The notes under the pieces: generated by a model
Seen by the model: the letters and a program-made list of their open reading frames with translations, nothing else
The model's database searches: none
What the model was told of the DNA's origin: nothing
Translations under genes and position numbers: made by a program
Shown here: in pieces, positions 1-15,905 of the stretch
How the letters are laid out: every line of letters starts with the position of its first letter
How positions within the stretch are numbered: position 1 is the stretch's first letter
Assembly (NCBI GenBank): GCA_030770535.1
Contig: JASVEC010000239.1
Location: 1 to 26,793 of the forward strand
DNA length: 26,793 nt
Origin: Batkoa obscura
Lineage: Eukaryota > Entomophthoromycota > Entomophthoromycetes > Entomophthorales > Batkoaceae
Reading direction: 5' to 3'

Positions 1-665
1 TTTATTAACTTATATTATTATATTATTCAAGTTATTAATAGCTTAATATTTAGTAATTAGTTTTTATCATTTAGTAAACTACGTATTTGCTTAGTAAATA
101 TTGAAACTTTTAAACTTTCTGTTATTTTTATAAAATAAACTAAGGCTAATCTTTTAATTTCTCTATTTTCTATAGGCTCTGTAACTTTAATTAGAATTAT
201 GTCACTCTTATTTAATTCATTAGATACTGGTTAATAGTGTAATTTGTCATTATGTCTAATAAAATGTAATACTTTTTAATACTTTGTGTTTTTGTTGTTT
301 TTTATATGTTTTTGTTTTTTATACTTTTTAAAAACTATATCCGTTTTATTGTTATTAGTAATTGAGTTATTAATTTTATTACATTTTAAGTAAAAATCTC
401 AAATTTTAAAATTGATTAATTAATACTTTTAAATTTACTTAATGATCCAGAACTATTTTCCTATTATAAAAAATTCTCAAAATGTCTATTAACTATATTT
501 TTTCTATAATGGTTGACAAGAAAATCAAGATTAGTATTTAAATTACTATTTTTTTTTAAATTCATAATATAAAAACTTTTGAGACTAAAAACAGCTCCCT
601 ATATTTCCCTGTATATTAATTTTTATAAGCTTTTTAGATATTAAATTAATTAAACAGCCCACTAC

Positions 666-769
666 ATATGAGTATATGTTTTTTGGTATCATCAATTGAT
701 CTATTTTTAAGTACTATTTAAGCAGAAAAATCATTAATAAAGTTATCAAACAAAAATATATCCCCATAC
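666..769 (-). mobile_element. MITE copy A (reverse orientation), nested in the dead transposon
   Basis: A non-coding element of about 104 bp starting ATATGAG and ending CCCCATA. It has the internal landmarks of the family: a TTTAAG-type centre near 706-722 and an ATC-ATTAATAAAGTTATC stretch matching the conserved ACTAACAATTTTT region. It is one of the more diverged copies. Its left flank is transposase sequence equivalent to 14809 and its right flank is equivalent to about 14440, so it bridges a deletion. Confidence 0.75.
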
Positions 770-899
770 ATTATACAAATCTATTATTCTTGCTGTATTC
801 TTAAAATTACTTGGTATATATTAAAAATATCAACTTAGCTACTGCTTTATCTTAAATTATCAAAATATTTATCATATCATTTTTTTGCTTTTATTTGAT

Positions 900-1002
900 A
901 TATGGGGATGTTTTTTTTGATTCCGTTATTTTTCTATTTTTTAAGCGCTATTTGGATGGAAAGATTGTTAGTAAAATTCTTAAACAAAATACATTCTCAT
1001 AA
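900..1002 (-). mobile_element. MITE copy B (reverse orientation), nested in the dead transposon
   Basis: It begins ATATGGGGATGTTTTTTTTG and ends ACATTCTCATAA, with the family centre TTAAGCGCTATTT near 942. Both flanks align to adjacent sequence of the intact transposase gene (around 14291-14310), which has a run of alternating AT there. This is therefore a clean insertion into an ATAT target, with TA on each side. Confidence 0.85.
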
Positions 1003-1078
1003 TTATTTGATAGGTGTTTATTGTCACTATTTTTTTTACTGAATCTTAATATAGTAGTTAAGTTATTAAGCAAATATT

Positions 1079-1182
1079 ATATGGGGATGTATTTTTGTAT
1101 TTAAGAATTTTACTAACAATTTTTCTACTCAAATAGTGCTTGAAAGATGAAAAAAGTGAAGCCAAAAAAAACATCACCATAT
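1079..1182 (+). mobile_element. MITE copy C (forward orientation), nested in the dead transposon
   Basis: A 104-bp element bounded by ATATGGGGATGT and ACATCACCATAT. Its terminal inverted repeats match at about 16 of the first 18 positions. The internal landmarks are TTAAGAATTTTACTAACAA and the centre CAAATAGTGCTT. It is the best-preserved single copy and a good family reference. There is no open reading frame. TA lies on both sides. Confidence 0.9.
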
Positions 1183-1190
1183 ATTTTAAT

Positions 1191-2882
1191 TTATATAAGA
1201 GTTAGCTTTTAATATTATGAATAAATTTTGAAAAGTTTAATATGGTATGAATTAAATTTAGATCAATCAGCTTTTTCTAATTTGTTACTATTATTACTAT
1301 TTAAAAGTACAGATTCAAAGTAAAATCTTAACTATAATTACTATTATAACGTATTTAATTTTTAATTATAGATAAATTACTGAGTATTTAGCTACACTTT
1401 TTTACTTAATAATAGTATAGGCGTAAACGTTTTTAGTAAAAAAAGTTATTAAAGATAAATTTTAATTATATTATTTGCTTTAAAAAATAAAAATAATCAA
1501 ATAAACTATTAGATAAGAAGTCTTTATAACTTTTATAGCTATTATTTATTATGATTTTTAATTTATTTTAGGATTTAAATTTATTATAATATAAATAGGT
1601 TAGGACTGGCTTTTCTATAATTATGTAAGCCTTTTGGTAGTAACTTAGAATTTTAAAACAAAAGATAATACACTGAAATATTTTATATTACATCCCTTTC
1701 GCTTGTAAATATATATAATTTTTTTTAAACAATAAATCAATAAATACATACCTTATTTGCTTAAGGTTTTAGCTGTTTTTTTTATATTTAAAGCTTGACG
1801 TGATCAGGAAATTTAATAGAAAACATTCCTGTATGCTATTCAACATTTAATTAAAATAGTAAAAGTTTTATATAGATACTATATACAATACTGTATATAA
1901 AACATAGTAGTATATATATGAAACAATAAGAGACTGTGAGTTAGTTAAAGTAAAAATTTAGGCGCAAAAGAGCAACATATTGTTCACAAAAGGGAAGTAT
2001 GTTTTGTGTGATAATGATTTTATGGGATAAATTGATTGCAACTTTAAATATATAAAGCAATAGTGCTTTATATGGCAGTAGTTATAACTCATATTAATGA
2101 AATTAGTAAATTTTATTTGTTAGTTTATTGAGTAAATGGTACAATAGGTGTGGGAAATTTGCAACATAAAATGTACCAAAGCAAATCTACTAGTAAATTC
2201 ATGTGTAAAAGTTGTACCGAAATAATCCTCGGGACATTAAATTTTTGTAGAATAATGAAATTTTGGAATATTAGCTAATAAACTTAAATTAGCTTACTGG
2301 ATTTTTTATGCTAGATAAACTATTGTTTACCACTATCCTATATTTTATTAAGATAATTTTTCATCTACATAAATTGACACATCATTTATTTAATCTAATT
2401 AAACAAATATTAAAAAGTTAGACTTATTAAAGCTAATAAAAGTTAGCGATATAGGATTAGTTTTATTTTCGATAGATAATATTGTACAATATTGAATGTT
2501 TAGAGTTCTGAACTGTATTAATACTTTTAAAATCGACTAATGTGGGCTAAAAATGAAATAGCAATCTTTGTGGAGAAGCCTTGAATAATCGATAATTCAA
2601 TTAACTGTGGTAAGGAAGTCGGAATTAAATATTAATGCTATTAAATCAGTTTGAAGAAATAAGGAGTAATAACTACTAAATTTAGTAAACTATGATTAAG
2701 TTACAATTAGCGATTACTAATCGTTTTCGCAATTTTGAAAATAGCCAATAGTTTTTAAACTTAGATTACGCACCAAAATTAAATAAATAAGCTATAAAAG
2801 ATAACAAGCAATGAAATAGTTTTGTTTAAATCGAATAGATAATTACCTATCATACACTTAGTATTTGAATAAAAAGAATAAT
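1191..2882. other. Gene-free AT-rich spacer upstream of the ABC transporter
   Basis: No convincing exon, RNA gene or repeat was found on either strand. The only structure noted is a short inverted repeat, GTTTTATATA at 1865-1874 against TATATAAAAC at 1894-1903, a 10-bp stem with a 19-nt loop. In sequence this AT-rich it may be chance. The last few hundred bases must hold the promoter of the transporter, but no specific element could be assigned. Confidence 0.5.
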
Positions 2883-7705
<4,823 letters not shown>

Positions 7706-8375
7706 TATCTAGAAGGTCCAAAAAGGCTTTAGGTTCAATTTAATCGTTTTCAGAATAATAAAATTATTTTAATATATTTAGTAAAGTTTTTTAAGGTAAT
7801 TATTATTTAATGTATACTTTTTAGAGTTGGATTAGCCAGTAGTATAGTTCAAAATTAAGCTATACTGCGTATTTAAATTGTATGCTTGTGCTTATTGTTG
7901 TTTGAGAGACACGAAATAATTGATACCAAACTTTTATTTGTATGAAATACAGTCATGTTAAACAATTATAAAATAACAGCCTGTATTAATATGCTAAACG
8001 AAAATTTTGAATTAAATTTTGGATTAAGCTTTGCTACATTCAAACTACATTTTTATTATTTACAAGATTGAAAAAAACAATTTAATAATTGTTAAAATAT
8101 TTGATAATTTTGTTTAACATATTAAGCTTAATAATATAGGCGATGTTATTTAAGTTCCATAAGTTATTTACAAAAATAATGTGTTGCTTTTCAAATAATG
8201 CTTTAAATAATACAAAAATAATCAAACATGATAAAACTACTAATACAAAAGCTATCATAGTTATTTAACCATATAATTTTTAAATTTCTGACTTGATTTA
8301 AATAAAAAAGCCAATAACTTTATTATCAAAAAATTAGTCTCTTAAATATGTAAATTTTGAATCAGCAGAAATTGT
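7706..8375. other. Gene-free spacer between convergent genes
   Basis: This AT-rich spacer separates the 3' ends of the ABC transporter (+) and the small secreted protein (-). It must contain both polyadenylation regions. No additional gene, RNA or repeat could be supported. Confidence 0.5.
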
Positions 8376-8837
8376 CTAAGACCGAACCTTTGTCAACGCC
8401 TCTGGATGAGTTTCAAAATATTTATCTGAAAAATAGTCGACATACGGAATCCCACTATCTCTTCGAACCAATTTATCATCATATGACGCTCCGTCTTGCT
8501 CTTTAAGATATTCAATTAATTCAGGATAAGCTTCAAGGAGCTCATCTGGAATATAGCCACCGAACGGAATTCCGCTACCTCTACGAATGAATTTATCGTT
8601 ATATACCATGTCTTTTTGTTCATCAAGGTTCCCAGTTTCTTCTGGCTGAGAGTGCTTCCCACTTGCTGCAGTATTGGGACTCACAATTTTGTTATATTCA
8701 TTTTTGTTAAGTTTCCGATCCACAAAATCTTTGTAATTAGACAACTCTTGGTTGTAGTAAGCGCCAGAGCATTGTTGAACAATAATGGAGAGAAAAGATG
8801 CAGAGACTAAAGTAATGAATTTCATGGTTCTCTTCAA
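8376..8837 (-). CDS. Small secreted protein with repeated dibasic (Kex2-like) peptide units, 153 aa
   Basis: Single-exon gene. An N-terminal signal peptide is evident: basic start, hydrophobic core FITLVSASFLSIIV, then a likely cleavage after CSGA (residue ~26). Met1 and Met5 are both possible starts. The mature part is hydrophilic and carries two units spaced exactly 40 residues. Unit 1 is YNDKFIRRGSGIPFGGY (79-95) and unit 2 is YDDKLVRRDSGIPYVDY (119-135). Each is followed by an acidic helix-like segment (PDELLEAYPELIEYL; SDKYFETHPEALTKV). The RR pairs at 85-86 and 125-126 lie just before the conserved SGIP core, as expected for Kex2 processing into repeated peptides. A degenerate DRK at 40-42 could be a third site. 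No known family was recognised. A secreted peptide precursor is an inference; it could instead be an effector or a structural secreted protein. Confidence 0.7.
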   Translation of the reverse strand: MKRTMKFITLVSASFLSIIVQQCSGAYYNQELSNYKDFVDRKLNKNEYNKIVSPNTAASGKHSQPEETGNLDEQKDMVYNDKFIRRGSGIPFGGYIPDELLEAYPELIEYLKEQDGASYDDKLVRRDSGIPYVDYFSDKYFETHPEALTKVRS

Positions 8838-10820
8838 AAATGCTTTTTTATTTTCTTAAAGGGGTTTCTATTATCTTTTTATATTTCCAATTTGAAGTAC
8901 TGCTTTACACACTTTTATTAACTATGCTTTATCTCACTTTTGATTGAATTGGATCAGTTCTTGTACCCTCATTCAAATGAAGATAGTTAGACAAAGTTTC
9001 TAATACAATCAAGCTTATAAGTTATAACCCTTTTTGTACACCAATTTTAATGTATCATGGATAAGGGATGAAATATGGAATAAAAAGTTTTACAAATTTA
9101 CATCCATTCTTTTGTTACTTTAATAAATAAAATATCAAGATTCTAAGCAGTTAAATATACCTTATAGTGCCTAGTTTAGTAATCTCGCATTTTACTTTAT
9201 TTTTTCATGATATAAGGTGTATCGTTTATTGTTAGTTTTATTTTTAACATAATACTCAAAAGTTTCAAACAGTAGCCAGTTAGCTTTATTATAATTTTAT
9301 AATAATTGAATACTGAGCAAGAATTAATAATATCTTCATTAAATAAAAATAACATTTAAATGTGGTTTATATTTATGATCTTATTGATAAGTTACTTAAT
9401 GTCTTTTCAACAAATGTTATAATATTGTATTGTATTGTATTATTTTATTTTATATTTTATTGGGCACATTTTCATTGTATTTTTTATAAAAAACTGAAAA
9501 TCAGGATGATGATTTATATTAGAAATTTTTATCTACTTATGTAAAATTACTTCATTTAATTTGTCTCTAACTATCTATATCAAATATTAATTATTATTAA
9601 ATCTTTATTCTATCTCACTAGTAGAATAAAGGTATCTAGGATTTTTTATTTACCTTAAATACTTTTAAATATGTTTTGATTCATCGATTAGGTAATCTGT
9701 TTAATCTGTTGAAGATGTCTCAATATTGAACACTGTTCTTACTCTCAAGATGATAACTCTAAGCTAATGCTAAAGAAATAGATTTAATTATTATAGCGTT
9801 ATGACCTTTGTGTGATTATATACCCGTTCCCTTTAAGCACGAGGATTACAGAAAATTCACGATGGTCCACTAAACACGTAAATTTCGTTTTATAAATATA
9901 AAAAGTTGATTTGTTTAAAAAAGACTGAATGTTTAGATTAGTTAAATCTACTGTTTATTTTTAAACTTACAACTTACAACTTTTTTTCGAGAATTTAAAG
10001 GAACAATTTAAGAGAAATAAATTAGACCCCATATTTAGTTAAAAGAAGTTAACACTTAATTAAGTAAGATATAAATATGGAGTAGAGCTATAATGTTCAA
10101 AATAAATTGTCGTTAAGAAGTCACCAGTGATTTAATGTTATAGAAATTAATATAAACTATTGTTTATACTTAAACATCTATTGACCTATAGTAGCTTATT
10201 TGCGAAATTTACATGGTTGTCTGTTAGTTGTAGTTTTGACTAAGTAATATAAGGAATCTTGAAATCAGATATAAATTATAAAATAATCGAAAGCTGAGAA
10301 ATCTTCAAGGATAATATATAATTGCAATTTCATTGTTTATTATGTCGTGGTTGTACTTTAGAATATCTTCTAATAGATGATTTATTAGAATCAAAGCTTC
10401 AAAAATGAAGAAATCTAATATAATATAATTGATACTTTTATCAAGTCTTTGAAAATGTATAAAAAAAATAACATAAAGAATATTAATTATTTATAGACAA
10501 CGTTCGATTATTAATGATGTTTTATTTCTACATGGAATAATTCAATTTTGATTTTTAGTGAATACTTAGTCCTAAAACAAATTTGTACCAACTACTACGT
10601 AATTGTCTAGTAAGTTCTGTAAAAATCTCCTAAAACCATAATTTTTATTCGATTCTGTTCAAAATTATTGTAAAAAATGAAATAAAGCTTGAATTAAATT
10701 ACAAATTATTTTTTATTATATTAAATTTTAGACTAAGTAAGAATTTTTATAATTAATATAAAATGATATCTTCAGCTTATTAGCAACTTTTATTGATTTT
10801 AAACAATTAGGTATTTTAAT
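8838..10820. other. Long gene-free AT-rich spacer (divergent promoter region)
   Basis: Nearly 2 kb lies between the divergently transcribed secreted-protein gene and the AFG3 gene. Small open frames occur, for example at 9362-9544, but they have low-complexity hydrophobic translations expected by chance. There is a short pentamer-like run of TTGTA units near 9424-9440. No tRNA, known ncRNA or transposon piece was recognised. Confidence 0.5.
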
Positions 10821-12305
10821 ATGGTTTTGGCTTCACTTTTAAGAACCAAGGCTGGGCCTATATTAAACTCAAGCTCTATATTGAGAGCATCCAAAAACTT
10901 AAACAACTTGAATTCAAAGGCTAATCTCCAGATGATGAAGTACAAGCCATTGAATAAACACATCATAAGACAATACTCTGATTCAAAAGACAAAGAAAAA
11001 GAAAAAGTTAAAAAAGAAGATAAAAAGGACGAAAATAAATTAGAGGAAGATGAAATTTTTAAACAGTTTCCAAGAGGATTTGAGCAATTTTTTGGTTCTA
11101 AACAAACCAAAAAATCAGAGAATGAAAATAGCAATCAAAAAGACAATAAGGGATCTCCAAACGAAAATAACAATAACCAATTTGGTAGTTCCCAAGGTAC
11201 TTATTTGATGGTAATTGCTTCATTAATTGCTTATGAATATTTGAAATCCGGTTCAAATGTTCATGAAGTTAGTTGGCAAGAGTTCCGCACAAATTACTTA
11301 GAAAAAGGTCTTGTTCATAGTCTTCAAGTAATTAATAAAAAAATGGTCAAAGTTAAACTTCACTCTGATCCAAATGGTAATTCACAACAAATTGTGTTTA
11401 ATATTGGGAGTATCGATGCCTTTGAACGTCAATTAGAGCAAGCTCAAAGAGAGTTAGAAATACCTCCACAACAATTTATCCCAGTTATTTATAAAGATCA
11501 AGTCAATATGTTTGGATTATTTATGAACCTTGCACCAACTTTACTTATTGCAGGGTTGCTTGTATGGATGACTCGTCGTGCAGGGACAGGCTCCAAGGGA
11601 GGTATCTTTGGAATCGGAAAATCCAAAGCTAAGCTTTTTAACCAAGAAACAGATATTAAAATGAAATTTAAGGATGTTGCTGGTATGGATGAAGCCAAGG
11701 AAGAAATCATGGAGTTTGTTAAATTTTTAAAGGATCCACGTTCATATGAAAGACTAGGCGCTAAAATTCCAAGAGGCGCTATCTTATCTGGTCCCCCAGG
11801 AACTGGTAAAACCTTACTCGCTAAAGCTACTGCTGGTGAAGCCGGAGTACCCTTCCTCAGTGTTTCTGGATCTGAATTCGTTGAAATGTTCGTTGGTGTT
11901 GGTGCCTCAAGAGTTCGTGATTTATTTGCTACAGCTAAAAAAAATGCACCATGTATTATTTTCGTTGATGAAATTGATGCCATTGGTAAATCTCGTGCTG
12001 GTAAAAATAGTGGTTTCGGTGGTAATGATGAAAGAGAAACTACACTTAATCAATTATTAGTCGAAATGGATGGTTTTGGTACTGATTCCCACGTTGTAGT
12101 TTTAGCAGGTACAAATAGACCTGATGTATTAGATTCAGCTCTTATGCGCCCGGGTCGTTTTGATCGTCATATTTCAATTGATAGACCAGATATCATTGGA
12201 AGAAGCGCCATTTTTAAAGTGCATCTTCGTCCTATCGTTACCAGTCTTAACAAAGAAACGATAGCTAAAAAAATGGCTGCCTTGACTCCAGGTTTCGCTG
12301 GTGCT

Positions 12306-12350
<45 letters not shown>

Positions 12351-13088
12351 CATATGAAAGACGAAGTAGAAGAAACTCACTTTGAGCAAGCTATTGAGCG
12401 TGTTATAGCTGGTTTAGAAAAGAAGACTAAAGTTTTGTCACCAGAAGAAAAGAAAACTGTTGCTTACCATGAAGCAGGTCATGCTGTTTCTGGATGGTAT
12501 TTACAACATGCCGATCCATTACTCAAAGTTTCTATTATTCCACGTGGAGCTGGAGCCTTAGGTTATGCTCAATATTTACCTAAAGATCAATATCTCTTTA
12601 CAAGAGAGCAACTTTTCGACAGGATGTGTATGACTTTAGGTGGAAGAGTTTCTGAACAAATTTTCTTTAACACTATCACTACTGGAGCTCAAGATGATTT
12701 ACAAAAAGTTACCAAGCTTGCGTATTCTCAAATAAGCTCCTTTGGCATGAATCCTCGAGTAGGCCAAATTTCTTTCTCTGGGGATGATGGTCAACAATTC
12801 CAAAAACCTTACTCAGAGGATACTGCTAAACTTATGGACATTGAAGCTCGTAACTTAATCCAAGAAGCCTATGATCGTACTACTAAATTGTTAACAGATA
12901 AAAAGGCAGATATTGAAAAGGTGGCACAACTTTTATTAGAAAAAGAAGTATTGAATCGTTCAGATATGGTACAATTGTTAGGCAAAAGGCCATTTAAGGA
13001 AAAGACACAGTATGAAGATTTTGTCATGGAAGAATCTACATCTCAAGAAAATGAAGGGGATAATCATACTAACGAAAGTAAAAACTAA
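10821..13088 (+). CDS. AFG3: Mitochondrial m-AAA protease subunit, AFG3/AFG3L2 type, 755 aa
   Basis: Intronless gene. The first ~55 residues are basic and serine-rich and lack acidic residues until QYSDSKDKE, which fits a mitochondrial presequence. Two membrane spans follow (about 128-142 and 232-253), flanking a small intermembrane-space domain, so the catalytic domains face the matrix. The AAA domain has Walker A GPPGTGKT (324-331), Walker [10 protein letters not shown] with D383/E384 and the [22 protein letters not shown]. The M41 protease has HEAGH (H550, E551, H554) and the third zinc ligand in [12 protein letters not shown] (D626). The C-terminus [16 protein letters not shown] resembles AFG3/AFG3L2 rather than paraplegin. 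The protein should form hexameric m-AAA complexes that degrade misfolded inner-membrane proteins and mature substrates such as ribosomal protein MrpL32. All key residues are present. Confidence 0.97.
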
Positions 13089-13458
13089 TAGCATTTGTTT
13101 CGACAAGGTTTAAAATATGTTTCTTGTTAAATAAATATAACTCATGTTAATAGAAAGTAGCATTTTAAATTGATTAATATTATAATATTGTTTTTGGAAT
13201 TATAATTTAAGTATAAATTAATACCGACTTTTGTAGACAATGGATTTATAATGAAGTTGAAGCTATTCAAAGTATTAATACATTTATGAAAGTATTGTAA
13301 TTAAAGGTTCAATGTATAAAATTATCGTATGAGCTTATAGGCGTTTACAAGTAGTAGAAAATAAAAATATTCTAATATTCTAATTCAATTATAAAAATGT
13401 TTTGATATTTTCAATCTCAAGCTCTTTTGACAGTAAATAGAATATCAGATCAAATATA
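13089..13458. other. Spacer between AFG3 and the transposon
   Basis: AT-rich 3' flank of the AFG3 gene, with no supported feature. It runs directly into the left terminal inverted repeat of the DNA transposon. Confidence 0.45.
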
Positions 13459-13484
13459 ATATGGGGCTGTCCTAATTGGTTTCA
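13459..13484 (+). repeat. Left terminal inverted repeat of the transposon
   Basis: 26 bp beginning ATATGGGGCTGTCC. It matches the inverted right end at 22 positions and resembles one end of the MITE family, including the inner GGTTTCA block. Confidence 0.85.
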
Positions 13485-13772
13485 GAATCTACTTAGAAAT
13501 TAGTCCAAATTTAAAATTTCAAGTTTGTGTCCAATATAACGGTTAAATCTAAAAAGCCTAAAATTAAATGTCTCTATTTAAAACTTATTTTAGTTGTTTC
13601 CTTTTCTTAAATAGCTAATTTTCCTAACTATGTATTTTATGTTAGTTCTGTTAGATATTTAACAGATATATAATATATAACTATATGATTATATAATTAT
13701 ATAAATACATAATTATATAAACACAGTTATTTGACTTTATTTGACTTTATTTTTTGTTGAAATAAAAATAAA

Positions 13773-15476
13773 ATGCAAACTTTCATAACTAAACTTCGAA
13801 ATGGAATTTTTGAAAACTTCAATACAATAGGGAGGAGTACACAATATAAACATTGTAATTCATTTACATCAATCTTAAGAGCTACTTATAACAACCCAAG
13901 GTTTATGGAATTTTATAATAAAACAAAACAAAGAAAAGATATATTATCAAAGTTTACTATCGATAATAATAAACTTAATCAAGTAATGTATAAAATTAGT
14001 GCTTTAAGGGAAACAGGAAACAAAAACCAGCAAGTAGCGTTATTATCAACTATAGCTTCAGTATATTCTTTTGATGAATGTAAGAGTTTTGGGTTTAATA
14101 TAAATAGAAATCAATATGATTATTCAAAAACAAGTAATAATAATAAAATATCAACATTAAAACCTATTATTAAAAATACAAAAAAAATTAAAGATGACCA
14201 AATTGAAACTATCATACAATATTTACTAAATCATTCAACTATTTCGTCAAGATTTAATAAAAAAAATAACGATAGTAAATATTCATCAGATAATATATAT
14301 ATATTAAATAAAAGTAGAAGAATGATATATAGTAAATATTTGAATGATCTAAGAGATAAAGCAGTAGCTAGGTCAACGTTCTTTAAATATATACCAAGTA
14401 ATTTCAAAAATCCAGCAAGAAAAACGGATCTATGTAATATATGTACCCAGTATACAGTTAGAAAAAAGTTATTTGAAAATAAAATAAATACAGCAAAAAA
14501 CAAAGCAGAGATACAAGAAATTTTCAACGAAGAAGAAAAATTATACAAATTACATAAATTCTGTGTTGATACTCAAAAAAACACATTTAATGAAACTATT
14601 AAAAAATTAAATAACAAAAGTTGTATAATAGTTTTAGATTTTAAACAAAATATGGAAATAGGAACAAGACCAGATTCAATAAATCTAGATCATTATAATA
14701 AACAAGCTATATCAGTATTAGGTTTTGGTGTATTATATTTAAAAGATGATAAAACGATAGGCAAAGTTTACTTTGATTATTTATCTGAAATATTGAATCA
14801 TGATTCAGCATATGCAGGAGATTGTTTAATCGATTTAATCTCTACAGAGCTTCTATTTAAAAAGTTTACAAAAATTAATATATGGGCAGATACAGGAAAT
14901 CATTTTAGATCCCAAGAGTTTCTACACTATATGTTCGAAGAAATTCATAAAATAAATAGTAGTTTGAATGTTAATCTTAATTTTTTTGCTGAGCATCATG
15001 GAAAAAGTATAGTTGATGGGCATTTTGGAAACCTTTCAAAATGGAAAAGTAGTTTTGAAGCGTTAGGTAAAATAGAAGATATCGATCAATTAATTTCAAG
15101 ATTTGAGGCTTTTATTTGTGAGCATAATAAAATTAATAACTCAACTGTTAATAATGGGAAAACAGATATAATTTTTAAAAAGTATAAAAGAAACAAAAAT
15201 ACAAAAAGAATAATAGAGATGCAGGGCATTAAGAAGTATTTACATTTTATTAAACATAACAATAAACTACATTGTTATCCAGTATCTGATACATCAAAAA
15301 AAAGCGATATAGTCCCAATTAAAGTTATAGAGTCTATAGAAAACAGAAAAATTAAAAGATCGATCCCAGCTTACCTTACGAAGATAACAGAGAATTTAAA
15401 AATTTCGATATTTACTAAGCAAGTAAGTAGTTTGTTAAATGATAGAAATAGATTGTTAAATGTTAGGATTACTTAA
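13773..15476 (+). CDS. DDE-type transposase, superfamily not identified, 567 aa
   Basis: The protein is lysine/asparagine-rich with a basic N-terminal third. A putative zinc site CNIC at 221-224 follows KTDL, with HKFC about 30 residues later. The catalytic core has three acidic blocks: VLDFKQN (D289), IWADTGNHFRS (D373) and AEHHGKSIVDGHFG (E407, with D415 also invariant-looking). This gives D-84-D-33-E spacing, as in an RNase-H-fold DDE/D transposase. The frame is uninterrupted and lies centrally between matched terminal repeats, so the element may still be active or recently active. No intron is needed. The HHGKS-DGHFG motif is distinctive, but I cannot assign it confidently to a named superfamily. 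It is probably also the source of activity for the short elements that share its ends. Confidence 0.85.
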   Translation: MQTFITKLRNGIFENFNTIGRSTQYKHCNSFTSILRATYNNPRFMEFYNKTKQRKDILSKFTIDNNKLNQVMYKISALRETGNKNQQVALLSTIASVYSFDECKSFGFNINRNQYDYSKTSNNNKISTLKPIIKNTKKIKDDQIETIIQYLLNHSTISSRFNKKNNDSKYSSDNIYILNKSRRMIYSKYLNDLRDKAVARSTFFKYIPSNFKNPARKTDLCNICTQYTVRKKLFENKINTAKNKAEIQEIFNEEEKLYKLHKFCVDTQKNTFNETIKKLNNKSCIIVLDFKQNMEIGTRPDSINLDHYNKQAISVLGFGVLYLKDDKTIGKVYFDYLSEILNHDSAYAGDCLIDLISTELLFKKFTKINIWADTGNHFRSQEFLHYMFEEIHKINSSLNVNLNFFAEHHGKSIVDGHFGNLSKWKSSFEALGKIEDIDQLISRFEAFICEHNKINNSTVNNGKTDIIFKKYKRNKNTKRIIEMQGIKKYLHFIKHNNKLHCYPVSDTSKKSDIVPIKVIESIENRKIKRSIPAYLTKITENLKISIFTKQVSSLLNDRNRLLNVRIT

Positions 15477-15905
15477 GTTATTAATAGCTAAGTTAATAAA
15501 TAGTCAAAGAACAAGTAACTGTAATAATATGTAAAAACTATTATTACTTGTACTATATAGGGATGGTTAATTATAGTTTTGGGGCTGACCACTCCCTCCC
15601 ATGCAGCTATTTATTAACTTGGCAATATATTAATAATGTAATTATAACATTAAAGTAGTTTATTTATTTGATAATAAATCTACGATGTTGGCTATAAAGC
15701 AGTTGATAATAAATATTTCTCAATTAAGCTTTATAAGAACATGTATTTAAGATCTAGTAGAAATTCAACTAACTTACAGTATGAGCTATAATAGAATGAT
15801 TTAGAACTGTGTTTGGGTACTTTTGTTTTAATAAAAGATGTGATTTTATAGAATTTTAAGCGAAGTTTTTAAAATACAAAATTTTTCAAAAATTGGATAA
15901 AATAA

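Larger units (their letters stand above)
1..1190 (-). pseudogene. Decayed minus-strand copy of the 13459-15931 DNA transposon, with three nested MITEs
   Basis: Read on the minus strand, this stretch aligns base for base, with many differences, to the transposase gene at 13773-15476. Positions 1-665 match the gene's 3' flank and its C-terminal half back to about 14809. Positions 770-899 match about 14440-14310. Positions 1003-1078 match about 14300-14215. Three short MITEs (666-769, 900-1002, 1079-1182) interrupt it. Shared landmarks include the run around 'attacttggtatatatt' (plus strand, near 808) and 'agctactgctttatct' (near 837). Reading frames are closed by many stops and indels, so it is dead. 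About 365 bp of the parent gene is missing exactly where the first MITE sits. Homology fades after about 1185 and the other end lies beyond the window start. The alignment was made by eye; percent identity was not computed. Confidence 0.85.

Noticed and set aside
891-1012. 10-bp direct repeat TTATTTGATA on both sides of MITE B, as a target-site duplication
   Set aside because: The intact transposase copy has similar sequences on both sides of its AT run at the matching place, so the repeat pre-dates the insertion. Other MITE copies show only TA/ATAT flanks.
9362-9544. 60-residue plus-strand open frame in the AFG3 upstream spacer
   Set aside because: Isoleucine/tyrosine/phenylalanine-rich translation of AT-rich DNA with no domain, splice support or neighbour. 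Frames of this length are expected by chance here.
15555-15606. GGGATGG...CCTCCC stretch just after the transposase as an alternative transposon end
   Set aside because: It has no inverted partner upstream of the gene, whereas 13459 and 15931 match over 26 bp.
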